Part shown: in pieces, positions 8,370 through 17,541 of the stretch
Layout: every line of letters begins with the position of its first letter
Numbering within the stretch: position 1 is the first letter of the stretch
Source: Agromyces luteolus
GTDB taxonomy: Bacteria; Actinomycetota; Actinomycetes; Actinomycetales; Microbacteriaceae
Assembly: GCF_009729855.1 (NCBI RefSeq)
Contig: NZ_WODA01000002.1
Coordinates: forward strand, 186,001-250,000
Length of the DNA stretch: 64,000 nt
Direction of reading: 5' to 3'
Notes under the pieces: model-generated
The model's database searches: none
What the model saw: only the letters and a program-made list of their open reading frames with translations
What the model was told of the DNA's origin: nothing
Program-made: the position numbers and the translations under genes

Positions 8370-8759
8370 ATGAGCGTGCTCGCGATCGTCGGCAGTGTCG
8401 TGGTGGTGCTCGCCGCGCTGCTGCACGTCTACATCTTCGTGCTCGAGAGCGTCCGCTGGATGCAGCCGTCGACCTGGCGCGTGTTCGGCGTGCGCGATCG
8501 CGACCAGGCCGAGGTGCTGCGCCCGATGGCGTACAACCAGGGCTTCTACAACCTGTTCCTCGCGATCGGCGCGCTCGCCGGCGTCTGGCTCTACTGGACG
8601 GACCTGCCGAGGGCCGGGCTGACGCTCGCGCTGTTCACGACGGCGTGCATGGCCGCGGCGGCCGTCGTGCTGACGACCACGGGGCCCGGGTACCTTCGCC
8701 CGGCGCTCATCCAGGGCACGCTGCCGCTCATCGGGTTCGTGCTGCTGCTCCTGGTCTGA
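8370..8759 (+). CDS. DUF1304 small membrane protein
   Basis: Four-helix integral membrane protein of the DUF1304 family, 129 aa, the usual length. Recognisable are ALLHVYIFVLESVRW, VFGVRD, AYNQGFYNLFLAIGA and the C-terminal QGTLPLIGFVLLLL. The family has no proven function. The ATG is exactly 6 bases after TAGCAT (8358-8363), so transcription should begin on the A of the start codon. It is followed by a short GC-rich convergent gap. Confidence 0.92.
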   Translation: MSVLAIVGSVVVVLAALLHVYIFVLESVRWMQPSTWRVFGVRDRDQAEVLRPMAYNQGFYNLFLAIGALAGVWLYWTDLPRAGLTLALFTTACMAAAAVVLTTTGPGYLRPALIQGTLPLIGFVLLLLV

Positions 8760-8817
8760 TCCGGCGACGGCCGGGTGAGCGGGCGCGCGGGCGCGCGCCG
8801 TGCGCGGGTGGGCGGCG

Positions 8818-9267
8818 TCAGTCGCCGCTCGTCTCCTCCTGCGCGAAGTCGTCGGGGGCCGCGCCGGCGGCACCGGCCTCGGCGGCGGCCTCCACGTCGT
8901 CGTCGTCGGGCGCACCGACCTTGAGCCGGTCGATGAGCTCGGCCGCTCGGCTCGTGCTCAGCACGAGGCGGTCGAACTCGCCGTCGGAGAGCTCGAGCAC
9001 GACGGCCTGGCGCTTGCCCTTGACGAGCACGAAGTCGCTGCCGCTGTGCGTCTTCCAGACCCCGACCGCGATGACGAGCGGCACCTCGGTGCCGCGGCGA
9101 CGGATGCCGCGCACCCAGATCCACGGGTCGTCGGTGATCGTCGCGGAGCGGATGTCGTCGCGCTGCACGATGACGTCGGCGCCACGCAGCGCCAGCGACT
9201 TCTCGGCCGGCGTGAGGTGGACCTCGAGCCGATCGTTGTGGACGCGCAGGTTGGCCATATCTCCCAT
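8818..9267 (-). CDS. Conserved hypothetical protein with acidic C-terminus
   Basis: I do not assign a function. The protein (about 149 aa; start at ATG 9267 or 9258) has an N-terminal region predicted as beta-strands: LRVHNDRLEVHLTP, VQRDDIRSATI and PWIWVRGIRRRG. This resembles small PH-like or DUF-type folds common in Microbacteriaceae. After RAAELIDRLK comes a flexible tail rich in Asp, Glu and Ala. There is no signal peptide or membrane segment, so it is probably cytoplasmic. It stands alone, convergent with the DUF1304 gene; upstream lie two hairpins that belong to the hem operon end. Confidence 0.6.
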   Translation of the reverse strand: MGDMANLRVHNDRLEVHLTPAEKSLALRGADVIVQRDDIRSATITDDPWIWVRGIRRRGTEVPLVIAVGVWKTHSGSDFVLVKGKRQAVVLELSDGEFDRLVLSTSRAAELIDRLKVGAPDDDDVEAAAEAGAAGAAPDDFAQEETSGD

Positions 9268-9320
9268 CCTGCCCGAGCCCGCCGTCACGGGCGTCGTCGA
9301 CGCTCCACAAACGCGCGATC

Positions 9321-9338
9321 GGTTCCGTTGCCGGAACC
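9321..9338. terminator. Short perfect hairpin downstream of the hem operon
   Basis: GGTTCCG, loop TTGC, CGGAACC: seven paired bases without a T-run. It lies between hemL's end and the next gene on the same strand, so it may help end transcription or stabilise the 3' end of the hem transcript. Confidence 0.4.
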
Positions 9339-9396
9339 TCCCATGACGAGCGTCTCAGGCCGGAGGTCTTCCAACCGCTCCTCACCCTCGTCGACA

Positions 9397-9457
9397 GGAG
9401 ATTCCGCGTTCTGCAGGACGAACGCGACGATCGCGTCCTGCGACGCGCGGAATCTCC
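9397..9457. terminator. Long nested hairpin after hemL
   Basis: Outer arms GGAGATTCCGCG (9397-9408) and CGCGGAATCTCC (9446-9457) pair perfectly over 12 bases. Inside them GCAGGACG (9413-9420) pairs with CGTCCTGC (9434-9441). The structure begins 28 bases downstream of the hemL stop on its strand, so it is the best candidate terminator of the six-gene hem operon. There is no T-run, which is common for actinobacterial terminators. Confidence 0.6.
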
Positions 9458-9484
9458 GGGGAACCGAGTGGGCGGCCGATGCGG

Positions 9485-10807
9485 TCAGGCGGCGGGCGGT
9501 CGAGCGGATGCCGCGGCGCGCGCCGCGGCCGGGAGGGCGTCGACGATCCGCGAGATCGCGTCCTCGTCGTGCGCGGCGGTCACGAACCAGGCCTCGAAGA
9601 CGCTGGGCGGCAGCGAGACGCCCGCGTCGAGCATCGCGTGGAAGAAGGGCGCGTAGCGCCACGACTCCTGCGACAGCACGCCCGCGTAGTCGCTCGCGCC
9701 GCCGGCGACGCCCTCGCCGAACAGGAAGCTGAAGAGGTTGCCCGCGACCTGCACGCCGTGCGCGACGCCCTCGGCCGACAGCGCCGCCGAGACCTCGCGC
9801 TGCAGGAGCGCGCTCACCTCGTCGAGCCTCGCGTAGACGGCATCGTCGGCGAGCCGCAGCGTCGTGACGCCCGCCGCCACCGCGACCGGGTTCCCCGAGA
9901 GCGTGCCCGCCTGGTACACCGGGCCGAGCGGCGCGAGCCGCTCCATGATCTCGGCGCGGCCGCCGAGCGCGGCCACGGGCATGCCGCCGCCGACGACCTT
10001 GCCGAACGTGACGAGGTCGGGCGTGTACGCGGCATCCGTCTCGGCCTCGATGCCCCACCAGCCGGCCTTCGAGACGCGGAAGCCCGTGAGCACCTCGTCG
10101 CTGATGACGAGCGCGCCGTGCGCGTGGGCGAGGTCGACGAGCGCGCGGTTGAACCCGGGCAGCGGCGGTACCACGCCCATGTTCGCCGCGGCGGCCTCGG
10201 TGATCACGGCCGCGATGCGGTCGCCGTGCTCGGCGAAGACCGCGCGGAGGGCGTCGAGGTCGTTGTAGGGCACGACAAGCGTGAGTGCGGCCACGTCGGC
10301 CGGCACGCCCGCGGAGCCGGGCAGCGCGAACGTCGCGAGGCCCGAACCCGCCTCGGCGAGGAGGCCGTCGGAGTGGCCGTGGTAGTGCCCGGCGAACTTC
10401 ACGAGCAGGTCGCGGCCGGTGAAGCCGCGGGCGAGGCGGATGGCGCTCATGGTCGCCTCGGTGCCCGTCGACACGAGCCGCAGCTTCTCGACGGGCGCCA
10501 CGCGCTGCTCGATGAGCTCGGCGAGCTCGGTCTCCACGGGCGTCGAGGCGCCGAACGAGAGGCCCCGCGCCGCGGCATCCTGCACCGCCCGAATCACCTC
10601 GGGGTGCGCATGACCCAGGATCGCCGGACCCCAGCCCGCGACGAGGTCGACGTACTCGCGGCCCTCGGCGTCGGTCACGTAGGGTCCGCGCGCCGAGACG
10701 AGGAAGCGGGGCGTGCCGCCCACCGAGCGGAAGGCGCGCACTGGCGAGTTCACCCCGCCAGGGATCGCGGCCTGCGCGCGGGCGAAGAGGTCGGCGTTCG
10801 TCGTCAT
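9485..10807 (-). CDS. hemL: Glutamate-1-semialdehyde 2,1-aminomutase
   Basis: PLP/PMP-dependent aminomutase (440 aa) that converts glutamate-1-semialdehyde to 5-aminolevulinate, the second step of the C5 heme pathway after HemA. Diagnostic parts are [17 protein letters not shown] at the start, [34 protein letters not shown] and [12 protein letters not shown], in which the Lys binds PLP. It is the last gene of a minus-strand run hemQ-hemH-hemC-hemD-hemB-hemL. Its ATG overlaps the hemB stop by four bases (ATGA). Family assignment is secure. Confidence 0.97.
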   Translation of the reverse strand: MTTNADLFARAQAAIPGGVNSPVRAFRSVGGTPRFLVSARGPYVTDAEGREYVDLVAGWGPAILGHAHPEVIRAVQDAAARGLSFGASTPVETELAELIEQRVAPVEKLRLVSTGTEATMSAIRLARGFTGRDLLVKFAGHYHGHSDGLLAEAGSGLATFALPGSAGVPADVAALTLVVPYNDLDALRAVFAEHGDRIAAVITEAAAANMGVVPPLPGFNRALVDLAHAHGALVISDEVLTGFRVSKAGWWGIEAETDAAYTPDLVTFGKVVGGGMPVAALGGRAEIMERLAPLGPVYQAGTLSGNPVAVAAGVTTLRLADDAVYARLDEVSALLQREVSAALSAEGVAHGVQVAGNLFSFLFGEGVAGGASDYAGVLSQESWRYAPFFHAMLDAGVSLPPSVFEAWFVTAAHDEDAISRIVDALPAAARAAASARPPAA

Positions 10808-11799
10808 TCGGTCCCCTCCCGGAGCCATCCGGCGAGCTCGGTCGCCCAGTAGGTCAGCACGCCGTCGGCGCCGGCACGGCGGATGCCGCGGACCGACTCG
10901 ATCACGGCGCGGCGGCGGTCGATCCAGCCGTGCATGGCGGCGGCCTCGATCACCGAGTACTCGCCCGAGACCTGGTACGCCCACACGGGTACCTCGCTCG
11001 CGGCGGCCACGTCGGCGAGCACATCGAGGTACGAGCCCGCGGGCTTCACCATCACGATGTCGGCGCCCTCGTCGATGTCGATCATCGCCTCGCGCAGGCC
11101 CTCGCGACGGTTGCCCGGGTCGAGCTGGTAGCTGCGGCGGTCGCCCTCGAGCGTCGACTCGACCGCGTCGCGGAACGGCCCGTAGTACGCCGAGGCGTAC
11201 TTCGCCGAGTACGCGAGGATCGCGGTGTGCGTGAACCCGGCGCCGTCGAGCGCCTCGCGCACTGCGGCGACCTGGCCGTCCATCATGCCCGAGAGGCCGA
11301 GCAGCTGCGAGCCGGACGCGGCCTGCACGAGCGCGATCTCCTGGTACCGCTCGAGCGTCGCGTCGTTGTCGACCCGGCCGAGCGCGTCGAGCACGCCGCA
11401 GTGGCCGTGGTCGGTGAACTCGTCGAGGCAGAGGTCGGTCTGCACGACGATCGCGTCGCCGACCTCGTCGGCCACGACGCGCGTCGCGACGTTGAGGATG
11501 CCGTTCGGGTCGACACCGCACGAACCGGTCGCGTCGCGGGTCTCGGGCACGCCGAACAGCATCACGCCGCCGACGCCCGCGGCCGCGGCATCCGTCACCG
11601 TCTGCTTCACGGAGTCGAGCGAGTGCTGCACGACGCCCGGCATCGAGGCGATCGGCATGGGCTCGGTCACGCCCTCGCGGACGAAGACCGGCAGCACGAG
11701 CTCGGCGGGGTCGAGGCGGGTCTCGGACACGAGGCGGCGCAGGGCCGGCGTCTCACGGAGTCGCCGGGGCCGCACGCGGGGCGCGGGTGCAGAAGTCAC
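10804..11799 (-). CDS. hemB: Delta-aminolevulinic acid dehydratase (porphobilinogen synthase)
   Basis: Condenses two 5-aminolevulinate molecules to porphobilinogen; 331 aa. Present are VFVREG, the metal loop [14 protein letters not shown] (first and third Cys kept, the middle one Asp, the usual actinobacterial arrangement), [15 protein letters not shown] with one active-site Lys, and [13 protein letters not shown] with the Schiff-base Lys. The gene sits between hemD and hemL and overlaps hemL by four bases. A 62-base gap to hemD suggests it may also have its own ribosome loading or promoter. Confidence 0.97.
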   Translation of the reverse strand: MTSAPAPRVRPRRLRETPALRRLVSETRLDPAELVLPVFVREGVTEPMPIASMPGVVQHSLDSVKQTVTDAAAAGVGGVMLFGVPETRDATGSCGVDPNGILNVATRVVADEVGDAIVVQTDLCLDEFTDHGHCGVLDALGRVDNDATLERYQEIALVQAASGSQLLGLSGMMDGQVAAVREALDGAGFTHTAILAYSAKYASAYYGPFRDAVESTLEGDRRSYQLDPGNRREGLREAMIDIDEGADIVMVKPAGSYLDVLADVAAASEVPVWAYQVSGEYSVIEAAAMHGWIDRRRAVIESVRGIRRAGADGVLTYWATELAGWLREGTE

Positions 11800-11861
11800 C
11801 CGGCAAGCCTACGCGGGCCCGGCTGTGCGGTCGGTGGGCGCGGGCGGATGCCGCGGGCGGC

Positions 11862-12677
11862 TCAGGCGCTCGCGAGCGCCGAGTTCACGACCGCGTCGAT
11901 GAGCGACTCGGCCGAGCGCTCGGCGGCGACGACGTCGACGCGCAAGCCGAAGGCCGCGGCATCCTTCTGCGTCTGCGGGCCGATCGCCGCGACGAGCGTC
12001 TTGTCGGGGACGGGACCCAGCTGCGCCTGCACCTGCTCGGCGACGCTGCCCGAGGTCACGAGGATCGCGTCGACCTTGCCCGCACGGACGTCGTCGACGA
12101 CCTTCTGCGCGACCGGCACGCCGACCGTGCGATACGCGACGACCGCCTCGACGTGATGGCCGATGCGCTCGAGGCCGACCGAGAGCACCTGCTTGGCGAT
12201 CGCCGAGCGGAGCGCGAGCACGCGGAGCGGCACGACGCCCTCGGTCGCCGCCTCCCACTCCTCGAGGAGGCCGCGCGCGGAGTTCTCCTCACTCGGCACG
12301 ATGTCGGCGCGGTAGCCGGCGGCGACGAGGGCGGCCGCGGTGGTCTCCCCCACCGCGGCGACCTTCGTCGACTCCGGGATGACCGCGCCGTACGAGGACA
12401 GCACGTCGACCGTCGTCGCGCTCGTGACCGTGACCCAGTCGAAGCCGCCCGCGGCGAGCTTCGCCAGGGCCGCCTCGAGCGCGGACTGGTCGTCGGTCGG
12501 CGCGAAGTTGATCATCGGCGCGATGACCGGCGAGGCGCCACGTGCGCGGAGCGACGCCGCGACCGAGTCGCCCCAGGGCCCCCCTCGGGGCACGAGCACG
12601 CGCCACCCCGCCAGCGGCTTGGAGCCGTCGGCTCCGGGCAGGTTGATCGCGCCGGTCATCGGTTCGAATTCGGTCAC
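11862..12677 (-). CDS. hemD: Uroporphyrinogen-III synthase
   Basis: Cyclises hydroxymethylbilane with inversion of ring D to give uroporphyrinogen III; 271 aa from GTG 12677, which overlaps the hemC stop as GTGA (ATG 12659 is an in-frame alternative). The two-lobed HemD fold is recognisable from WRVLVPRGGPWGDSVA near the N-terminus, DWVTVTSATTVDVL, VAAVGETTAAAL in the first lobe and DAILVTSGSVAEQV and VAAIGPQTQKDA in the second. Sequence conservation in this family is low, but position and motifs agree. Confidence 0.93.
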   Translation of the reverse strand: MTEFEPMTGAINLPGADGSKPLAGWRVLVPRGGPWGDSVAASLRARGASPVIAPMINFAPTDDQSALEAALAKLAAGGFDWVTVTSATTVDVLSSYGAVIPESTKVAAVGETTAAALVAAGYRADIVPSEENSARGLLEEWEAATEGVVPLRVLALRSAIAKQVLSVGLERIGHHVEAVVAYRTVGVPVAQKVVDDVRAGKVDAILVTSGSVAEQVQAQLGPVPDKTLVAAIGPQTQKDAAAFGLRVDVVAAERSAESLIDAVVNSALASA

Positions 12678-13645
12678 GGCGACTCCTGGGCAGGTGCGAG
12701 ATCGGCGGCGCCGTTGCCGAGGAGGTCCGCGACGACGCGGGATGCGACATCGCGTGCCGCGTCCGCCAGGTCGGCGGCCGAGCGGCTCTCGGGGGTGGCG
12801 GCGTGCGAGCTGGTCAACTGCCGCGCCCCGTCGGCACTGTACACCGTCGCCGTGAGGAACAGAAGTTCGTCCTCCACGAACGCGGTGGCCCCGACCGGGG
12901 CGGCGCAGCCGGCCTCGAGCCCGGCGAGCACGAGGCGCTCGGCGAGGACCGTGGCCCGGGTCGTGCCGTGGTCGACGGCGTCGAGCGCGCGCTGCAGGTG
13001 GCGCGAGGCGCGCTCGTTCCGGACCTCGAGCGCGAGGGCGCCCTGACCCGGCGCGGTCGGCCAGTCGCTCAGGGAGAAGCGCTCGGTCGCGGCATCCGCC
13101 CGCCCCAGTCGCCCGAGGCCGGCGGCCGCGAGCATGACCGCGTCGAGCTCGCCCTGCTCGACGAACCCGAGGCGCGTGTCGATGTTGCCGCGCACGTCGA
13201 CCGCGACCACGTCGGGCCGCGCCGCGCCGAGCTGGGCGATGCGGCGCGGCGACCCGGTGCCGATGCGAGCGCCCTCGGGCAGCTCGGCGAGCGTGAGCCC
13301 GTCGCGTGCGCACAGCGCGTCGCGCGCGTCGGCGCGCTTGGGCACGGCGCCGAGGCGGAGCTGCGGGTGGTCGGCCGTCGGCAGGTCCTTCAGCGAGTGC
13401 ACGACCACGTCGCACTCGCCCGCGATGAGGGCCTCGCGCAGCGCGGCGGCGAACACGCCCGTGCCGCCGATCGACTGCAGCGACGCGCGAGACGTGTCGC
13501 CCTGCGTGGTGACGGTGACGATCTCGATGTCGGCGTTCGCGGCCTTGCCGAGGCGCTCGGCGATCTGGTTCGTCTGCGCGAGCGCGAGGGCGCTCCCCCG
13601 CGTCCCGACGCGGATCACGTCGCGCTGCGGCGCTGCGGCGGTCAC
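12674..13645 (-). CDS. hemC: Hydroxymethylbilane synthase (porphobilinogen deaminase)
   Basis: Polymerises four porphobilinogens to hydroxymethylbilane; 323 aa. It shows IRVGTRGSALALAQTNQIA, VVHSLKDLPT, RIGTGSPRRIAQL, VRGNIDTRL and GLEAGCAAPVGATA, in which the Cys carries the dipyrromethane cofactor. GTG 13645 overlaps the hemH stop as GTGA, and its own stop overlaps hemD the same way, a tightly coupled translational chain. Confidence 0.97.
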   Translation of the reverse strand: MTAAAPQRDVIRVGTRGSALALAQTNQIAERLGKAANADIEIVTVTTQGDTSRASLQSIGGTGVFAAALREALIAGECDVVVHSLKDLPTADHPQLRLGAVPKRADARDALCARDGLTLAELPEGARIGTGSPRRIAQLGAARPDVVAVDVRGNIDTRLGFVEQGELDAVMLAAAGLGRLGRADAATERFSLSDWPTAPGQGALALEVRNERASRHLQRALDAVDHGTTRATVLAERLVLAGLEAGCAAPVGATAFVEDELLFLTATVYSADGARQLTSSHAATPESRSAADLADAARDVASRVVADLLGNGAADLAPAQESP

Positions 13646-14928
13646 GGCGCGATCCCCGCGAGGGCCGGCTTGAAGCCGAGGCGGACGTTCTCGCAGCACC
13701 CCGGCCGGCAGACGTCGTACCAGGGGCCCAGGTCGGTCGCGTGCGGGCGCTCGGCGGCGGGCGTGCCGTTCACGCGCTCGAGGACGAGGTCGACGAGCCC
13801 GGCCACGTACGCCGGGTGCACGCCGGGCGTCGGCACCCGCACGGCAGCGAGTCCGTGCTTCTCGGCCGTCTCCATGGCCTCCTCGTCGAGGTCCCACATG
13901 ACCTCCATGTGGTCGCTCACGAAGCCGAGCGGCACGATCACGACGGCCTTGCGACCCGCGGCCGGCAACTCTGCGATCGCGTCGTTGACGTCGGGCTCGA
14001 GCCACGGCTGCGTCGGAGGGCCCGAGCGCGACTGGTAGACCAGCTGCCACGGCACGTCGCCCGCGCCGGCCTCGCGCATGACGACCTCGGCGACGGCGGT
14101 GTGCTGGGCCGCGTACGCGCCGCCCTCGCCGAACCCGCGCTCCGCGGGGCCCGACCTCTCGGCGTCCGTCGTCGGGATCGAGTGGGTCGCGAACAGCACC
14201 TCGACGTCGGTCGTCGGGTCGAACGCCTCGTGGTCGGCCTCGAGCTTCGCGATGGCGTCGCGCACGCCCTCGACGAACGGCGCGACGAAGCCGGGGTGGT
14301 CGAAGAACTGGCGCACCTTGTCGATCTGCACGACACCGCCGAGGCCCGTGTCCTCCAGCGCATCGGCGAAGTCCTCGCGGTACTGGCGGCAGCTCGAGTA
14401 CGACGAGTAGGCGCTCGTGGCGATCGCGATGAGCTTCGTGAAGCCGCGATCGCCCGCCTCGCGCAGGGCGTCGTTCATGTACGGGTCCCAGTTGCGGTTG
14501 CCCCAGATGACCGGCAGGTCGACGCCGCGACCGGCGAGCTCGGCCTCGAGCGCGGCCTTCAGCTCGCGGTTGTGCTCGTTGATCGGGCTCACGCCGCCGA
14601 AGTGGCGGTAGTGATGCGCGACCTCCTCGAGGCGCTCGTCGGGGATGCCGCGGCCGCGCGTGACGTTCCGCAGGAACGGGATCACGTCGTCCTGGCCCTC
14701 GGGCCCGCCGAAGCCGGCGAGCAGGATCGCGTCGTAGGCGACGGGCGCCTCGACGTGCTCGGGCCCCGACTGGGCCGGCTCGGTCGCGCCCGGCACGACC
14801 GCACCGGGGGCGAGCGGGGCGGATGTCGCGGCCGCGGGTTTCACGCCGCGCAGCGGGTGACCGGCCTCGGCGGCCTGCGCGCGCTCGGGCGATTCGGCGC
14901 CGGCTCCGCCGAGGTTCGTCGCGACCAT
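13642..14928 (-). CDS. hemH: Coproporphyrin III ferrochelatase with [2Fe-2S] cysteines
   Basis: CpfC-type ferrochelatase, 428 aa, inserting Fe(II) into coproporphyrin III in the Gram-positive heme route. An Ala/Pro-rich extension of about 60 residues precedes LLAGFGGPEG. Catalytic and binding parts include SAYSSYSSCRQYRED, FATHSIPTTDAERSG and SDHMEVMWDLDEEA. The Cys in YSSCRQ together with the C-terminal CRPGCCEN gives four Cys, matching the [2Fe-2S] site of actinobacterial ferrochelatases. The start overlaps the hemQ stop by one base (TAATG). The Ala/Pro extension is unusual in length but consistent in codon use with the rest. Confidence 0.95.
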   Translation of the reverse strand: MVATNLGGAGAESPERAQAAEAGHPLRGVKPAAATSAPLAPGAVVPGATEPAQSGPEHVEAPVAYDAILLAGFGGPEGQDDVIPFLRNVTRGRGIPDERLEEVAHHYRHFGGVSPINEHNRELKAALEAELAGRGVDLPVIWGNRNWDPYMNDALREAGDRGFTKLIAIATSAYSSYSSCRQYREDFADALEDTGLGGVVQIDKVRQFFDHPGFVAPFVEGVRDAIAKLEADHEAFDPTTDVEVLFATHSIPTTDAERSGPAERGFGEGGAYAAQHTAVAEVVMREAGAGDVPWQLVYQSRSGPPTQPWLEPDVNDAIAELPAAGRKAVVIVPLGFVSDHMEVMWDLDEEAMETAEKHGLAAVRVPTPGVHPAYVAGLVDLVLERVNGTPAAERPHATDLGPWYDVCRPGCCENVRLGFKPALAGIAP

Positions 14929-15662
14929 TACTGCAGCACCTCCACGAGCTCGGCGGTCGTGATGCGACGGCCCGTGTAGAAGGGCAGCTCGTCGCGCACG
15001 TGTCGGCGCGCGTCGGTCGCCCGCAGGTCGCGCATCATGTCGACGAGGTCGGTGAGCTCGTCGGACTCCATGGGCAGCAGCCACTCGTAGTCGCCGAGCG
15101 CGAACGCCGAGACCGTGTTGGCGACCACGCCGCGGAACGCGGCGCCCTTGCGGCCGTGCTCGGCGAGCATGCGCCCGCGCTCCTCGGGCGCCAGCAGGTA
15201 CCACTCGTAGCTGCGCACGAACGGGTAGATCGTGAGCCACGACTTCGGCTCGATGCCGCGGAGGAAGCCGGGCACGTGCGCCTTGTTGAACTCGGCGTCG
15301 CGGTGCACGCCCATCGCGTTCCAGGTCGGCAGGAGCGCGCGCAGCAGTCGCGCACGGCGCAGCTCGCGGAGCGCCCACTGCAGGCCCTCGGCGGTCGGGC
15401 CGTGCAGCCACAGCATCACGTCGGCGTCGGCGCGGAGGCCGGAGACGTCGTAGAGGCCGCGGACCACGACGCCCTCGTCCTCGACGAGGCGGATGACGCC
15501 GTCGAGTTCGCCGACGAACCGGGGCACGTCGTGCCCGTCGAGGTCGTCGGGCCGGGCCGGGTCCTTGCGGAGCACGGCGAAGAGCGTGTAGCCCTCCGGC
15601 GAGGGGGTCGGGTCGGACTCGGGTGCGCTCGCGGCTGCCCCTTCGGCAGCGGGGGAAGACAT
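14928..15662 (-). CDS. hemQ: Coproheme decarboxylase (chlorite-dismutase-like, HemQ/ChdC)
   Basis: Final enzyme of the coproporphyrin-dependent pathway, oxidatively decarboxylating coproheme to heme b with peroxide; 244 aa. IYPFVRSYEWYLLAPEERGR contains the catalytic Tyr region, and LAEHGRKGAAF carries the expected heme-ligand His. ATG 15662 is chosen because GGGGGGAGGA sits 8-9 bases upstream; an in-frame TTG at 15683 would swallow that site. It is the first gene of the hemQHCDBL operon. A G-rich tract able to form a quadruplex (15700-15719) lies just upstream. Confidence 0.95.
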   Translation of the reverse strand: MSSPAAEGAAASAPESDPTPSPEGYTLFAVLRKDPARPDDLDGHDVPRFVGELDGVIRLVEDEGVVVRGLYDVSGLRADADVMLWLHGPTAEGLQWALRELRRARLLRALLPTWNAMGVHRDAEFNKAHVPGFLRGIEPKSWLTIYPFVRSYEWYLLAPEERGRMLAEHGRKGAAFRGVVANTVSAFALGDYEWLLPMESDELTDLVDMMRDLRATDARRHVRDELPFYTGRRITTAELVEVLQ

Positions 15663-15699
15663 GGCACTATCCTCCCCCCGCAAGCTGAAAGCTCAAAAA

Positions 15700-15719
15700 G
15701 GGGGCGGGGCGGGGCGGGG
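15700..15719 (+). promoter_or_regulatory. Four-run G-tract (G-quadruplex candidate) upstream of hemQ
   Basis: Five Gs, then three more runs of four Gs separated by single Cs, an ideal short-loop G-quadruplex pattern on the plus strand, which is the template strand for hemQ. It lies between the methyltransferase stop (15735) and the hemQ start (15662). On the minus strand the same C-rich block is followed by TTTTTG, so it could also be part of the upstream gene's terminator. Confidence 0.5.
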
Positions 15720-15734
15720 CACGGCGCGCGGCGC

Positions 15735-16829
15735 TCAGGGGTGCAGCCGCGTGAAGCGGAACGCCGCGAACCCCTCGATCGGCAGCACCTCGGCCGACGT
15801 GAAGCCCGCGCTCCGCGCGTACCCCTCGAGCGTCGCCTGTCGCATGACCGTCCCGGTGCCGACCGACCCCGGCGTCGAGAGGCTGTCCGGCAGGCAGACG
15901 AGCAGGCTGTAGCCGTACATGACCCGCTCGACCCCGTCGCCGTCGGGGGCGAACCGCTCGGCCACGGCCTCGTCCATGATCACGACGGCGCCGTCGTCGC
16001 GCACGACGCGGCGGAGCGCGGCGAGCACGTCGACCGGGTTCGGCATGTCGTGGAGCGCCTCGAAGACGAACGCCGCGTCGTAGGCGTCCTCCTCGGCGAG
16101 GGTCTCCCCGCCGCCGAGGTGGAACGTGACGCGATCCGCGAGCTCGGCGTCCTCGGCGTGCGCGCGCGCCGCCTCGATCGAGGGTCCGTCGAGGTCCACG
16201 CCGTCGACGACCGCTTCGGGGTAGGCCCGGGCGAGCGCGAGCGAGGACCACCCGTGTCCGCAGCCGACGTCGAGGATCCGGGCCCCGGGGCGGCTCAGCA
16301 CGGCATCGAGCTCGGGCACCGACGCCAGTGCGCCGGCGAGCTCCCGGTCGAACCACGGGCGGTTGATGTCGCCCTGCGCGTCGCGCATGTCCTTCCCGAA
16401 CGACGCCCACGGCACGCCGCCCCCGGTACGTGCGGCGTCGAGCAGCCCGGGCAGCTGCGCCGCAGCGCTCGCGACGATGCGTGCGATCGGGGCGAGGTAG
16501 GCGAGCGACTCGTCGTCGGTCAGGACCTCGGCGTGCGCGGGCGGCAGCGAGTACCGGCGAGCGGATGCCTCGGCATCCGGATCGTCGACCGCGAGGATGC
16601 CGCTCACCGCCTGGTGCTCGAGCCATTCGCGGGTGTAGCGCTCGCCGGTCTCGGCGGCCTCGGCGAGCTCGGACGAGGTCAGCGAGCCGCGTTCGGCGAG
16701 GATCCGGTACCAGTCGAGCCGGTCGCCGAGGTGGACCGACAGCGTCTCGAACGCGCCGAGCGCGGAGGCGAAGATGCGGTCGGCGAAGGCGTCGACGGGG
16801 TCGGGAGCGGTGGGTTCGGTGGCGGACAC
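15735..16829 (-). CDS. SAM-dependent methyltransferase with N-terminal winged helix (Rv2258c-like)
   Basis: Class I methyltransferase, 364 aa. The N-terminal 90 residues form a winged-helix dimerisation domain (DWYRILAERGSLTSSELAEA, YTREWLEHQAVSGIL). The C-terminal Rossmann domain has motif I ILDVGCGHGWSSLALARAYP, acidic DGVDLDGPSI and FEALHDMPNPVDVL. This architecture matches the mycobacterial Rv2258c group, whose substrates are largely unknown. GTG 16829 follows GGAGG by 5 bases. It is the last gene of the operon with the GntR regulator and three envelope proteins, and probably not part of the hem operon that follows. Confidence 0.88.
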   Translation of the reverse strand: MSATEPTAPDPVDAFADRIFASALGAFETLSVHLGDRLDWYRILAERGSLTSSELAEAAETGERYTREWLEHQAVSGILAVDDPDAEASARRYSLPPAHAEVLTDDESLAYLAPIARIVASAAAQLPGLLDAARTGGGVPWASFGKDMRDAQGDINRPWFDRELAGALASVPELDAVLSRPGARILDVGCGHGWSSLALARAYPEAVVDGVDLDGPSIEAARAHAEDAELADRVTFHLGGGETLAEEDAYDAAFVFEALHDMPNPVDVLAALRRVVRDDGAVVIMDEAVAERFAPDGDGVERVMYGYSLLVCLPDSLSTPGSVGTGTVMRQATLEGYARSAGFTSAEVLPIEGFAAFRFTRLHP

Positions 16830-16854
16830 GTCGCCTCCTAGCGGGGTGGGCCGC

Positions 16855-17541
16855 TCAGTCGGTGAGCAGCCGGGTGGAGTGCTCGAGATGGGCGCGCATG
16901 GCCTCGGGCCCGCGCTCGAGGAGCTCGACCAGCAGGCGCCGGTGGTCCTCGACGAGGTCGGCGACCGTGGCGTGCCGCCGGATGTGGGCGACGAACAGCA
17001 GCAGCTCGCTGCCGATCGCCGTGTGGGCTTCGATGATGCGGGGGCTGTCGGATGCCGCGACCAGCGCCGCGTGGTAGTCGGCGTGGAACCGCTCGATGCG
17101 CCGCCACGCGGCATCCGTCGCCCCGCCGGGACCGCCGTCGGCCGCCGCCTCCATCGCGTCGACCGCAGCACGCGCGGGTTCGAGCACGTGCTCGGGCAGC
17201 GTGCCGCCGAAGCGCGCGAACGCGATGCGCAGCGCCTCGATCTCGAGCGCCGCGCGCAGCTGCTGCAGCGCGATGATCTCGCGGTCGTCGAAGCTCGTGA
17301 CCCGCACGCCGCGGTACGGCTCGGCGACCGCGAGGCGCTCGGCGACGAGGCGCTGGAACGCGGCGCGCACGGTGTGCCGGGACACGCCGTGGCGGGCTGC
17401 GGCCGACTCCTCGCGGAGCGGCGTGCCCGGTGCGAGCTCGCCGCTCAGGATCTCGTCGCGCAGCACCGCGGTGACGCGCTCGACGGCCGTCGACGCCGGC
17501 GCGGCATCGACGCGGCCGGATTCAGCGGTCGAGGTTGGCAC
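16855..17541 (-). CDS. GntR-family regulator, FadR/FCD type
   Basis: Transcription factor, about 228 aa. The N-terminal winged helix-turn-helix reads LRDEILSGELAPGTPLREES and HGVSRHTVRAAFQRLVAERL, followed by an all-helical FCD effector domain from about residue 95 (LEIEALRIAFARFGG, RFHADYHAALVAASDSP, HRRLLVELLERG). FCD domains usually bind metal and organic acids. The best start is GTG 17541, inside the 3' end of the DUF3618 gene, so expression is linked to the envelope genes. Start assignment is uncertain; the fold is clear. Confidence 0.88.
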   Translation of the reverse strand: MPTSTAESGRVDAAPASTAVERVTAVLRDEILSGELAPGTPLREESAAARHGVSRHTVRAAFQRLVAERLAVAEPYRGVRVTSFDDREIIALQQLRAALEIEALRIAFARFGGTLPEHVLEPARAAVDAMEAAADGGPGGATDAAWRRIERFHADYHAALVAASDSPRIIEAHTAIGSELLLFVAHIRRHATVADLVEDHRRLLVELLERGPEAMRAHLEHSTRLLTD

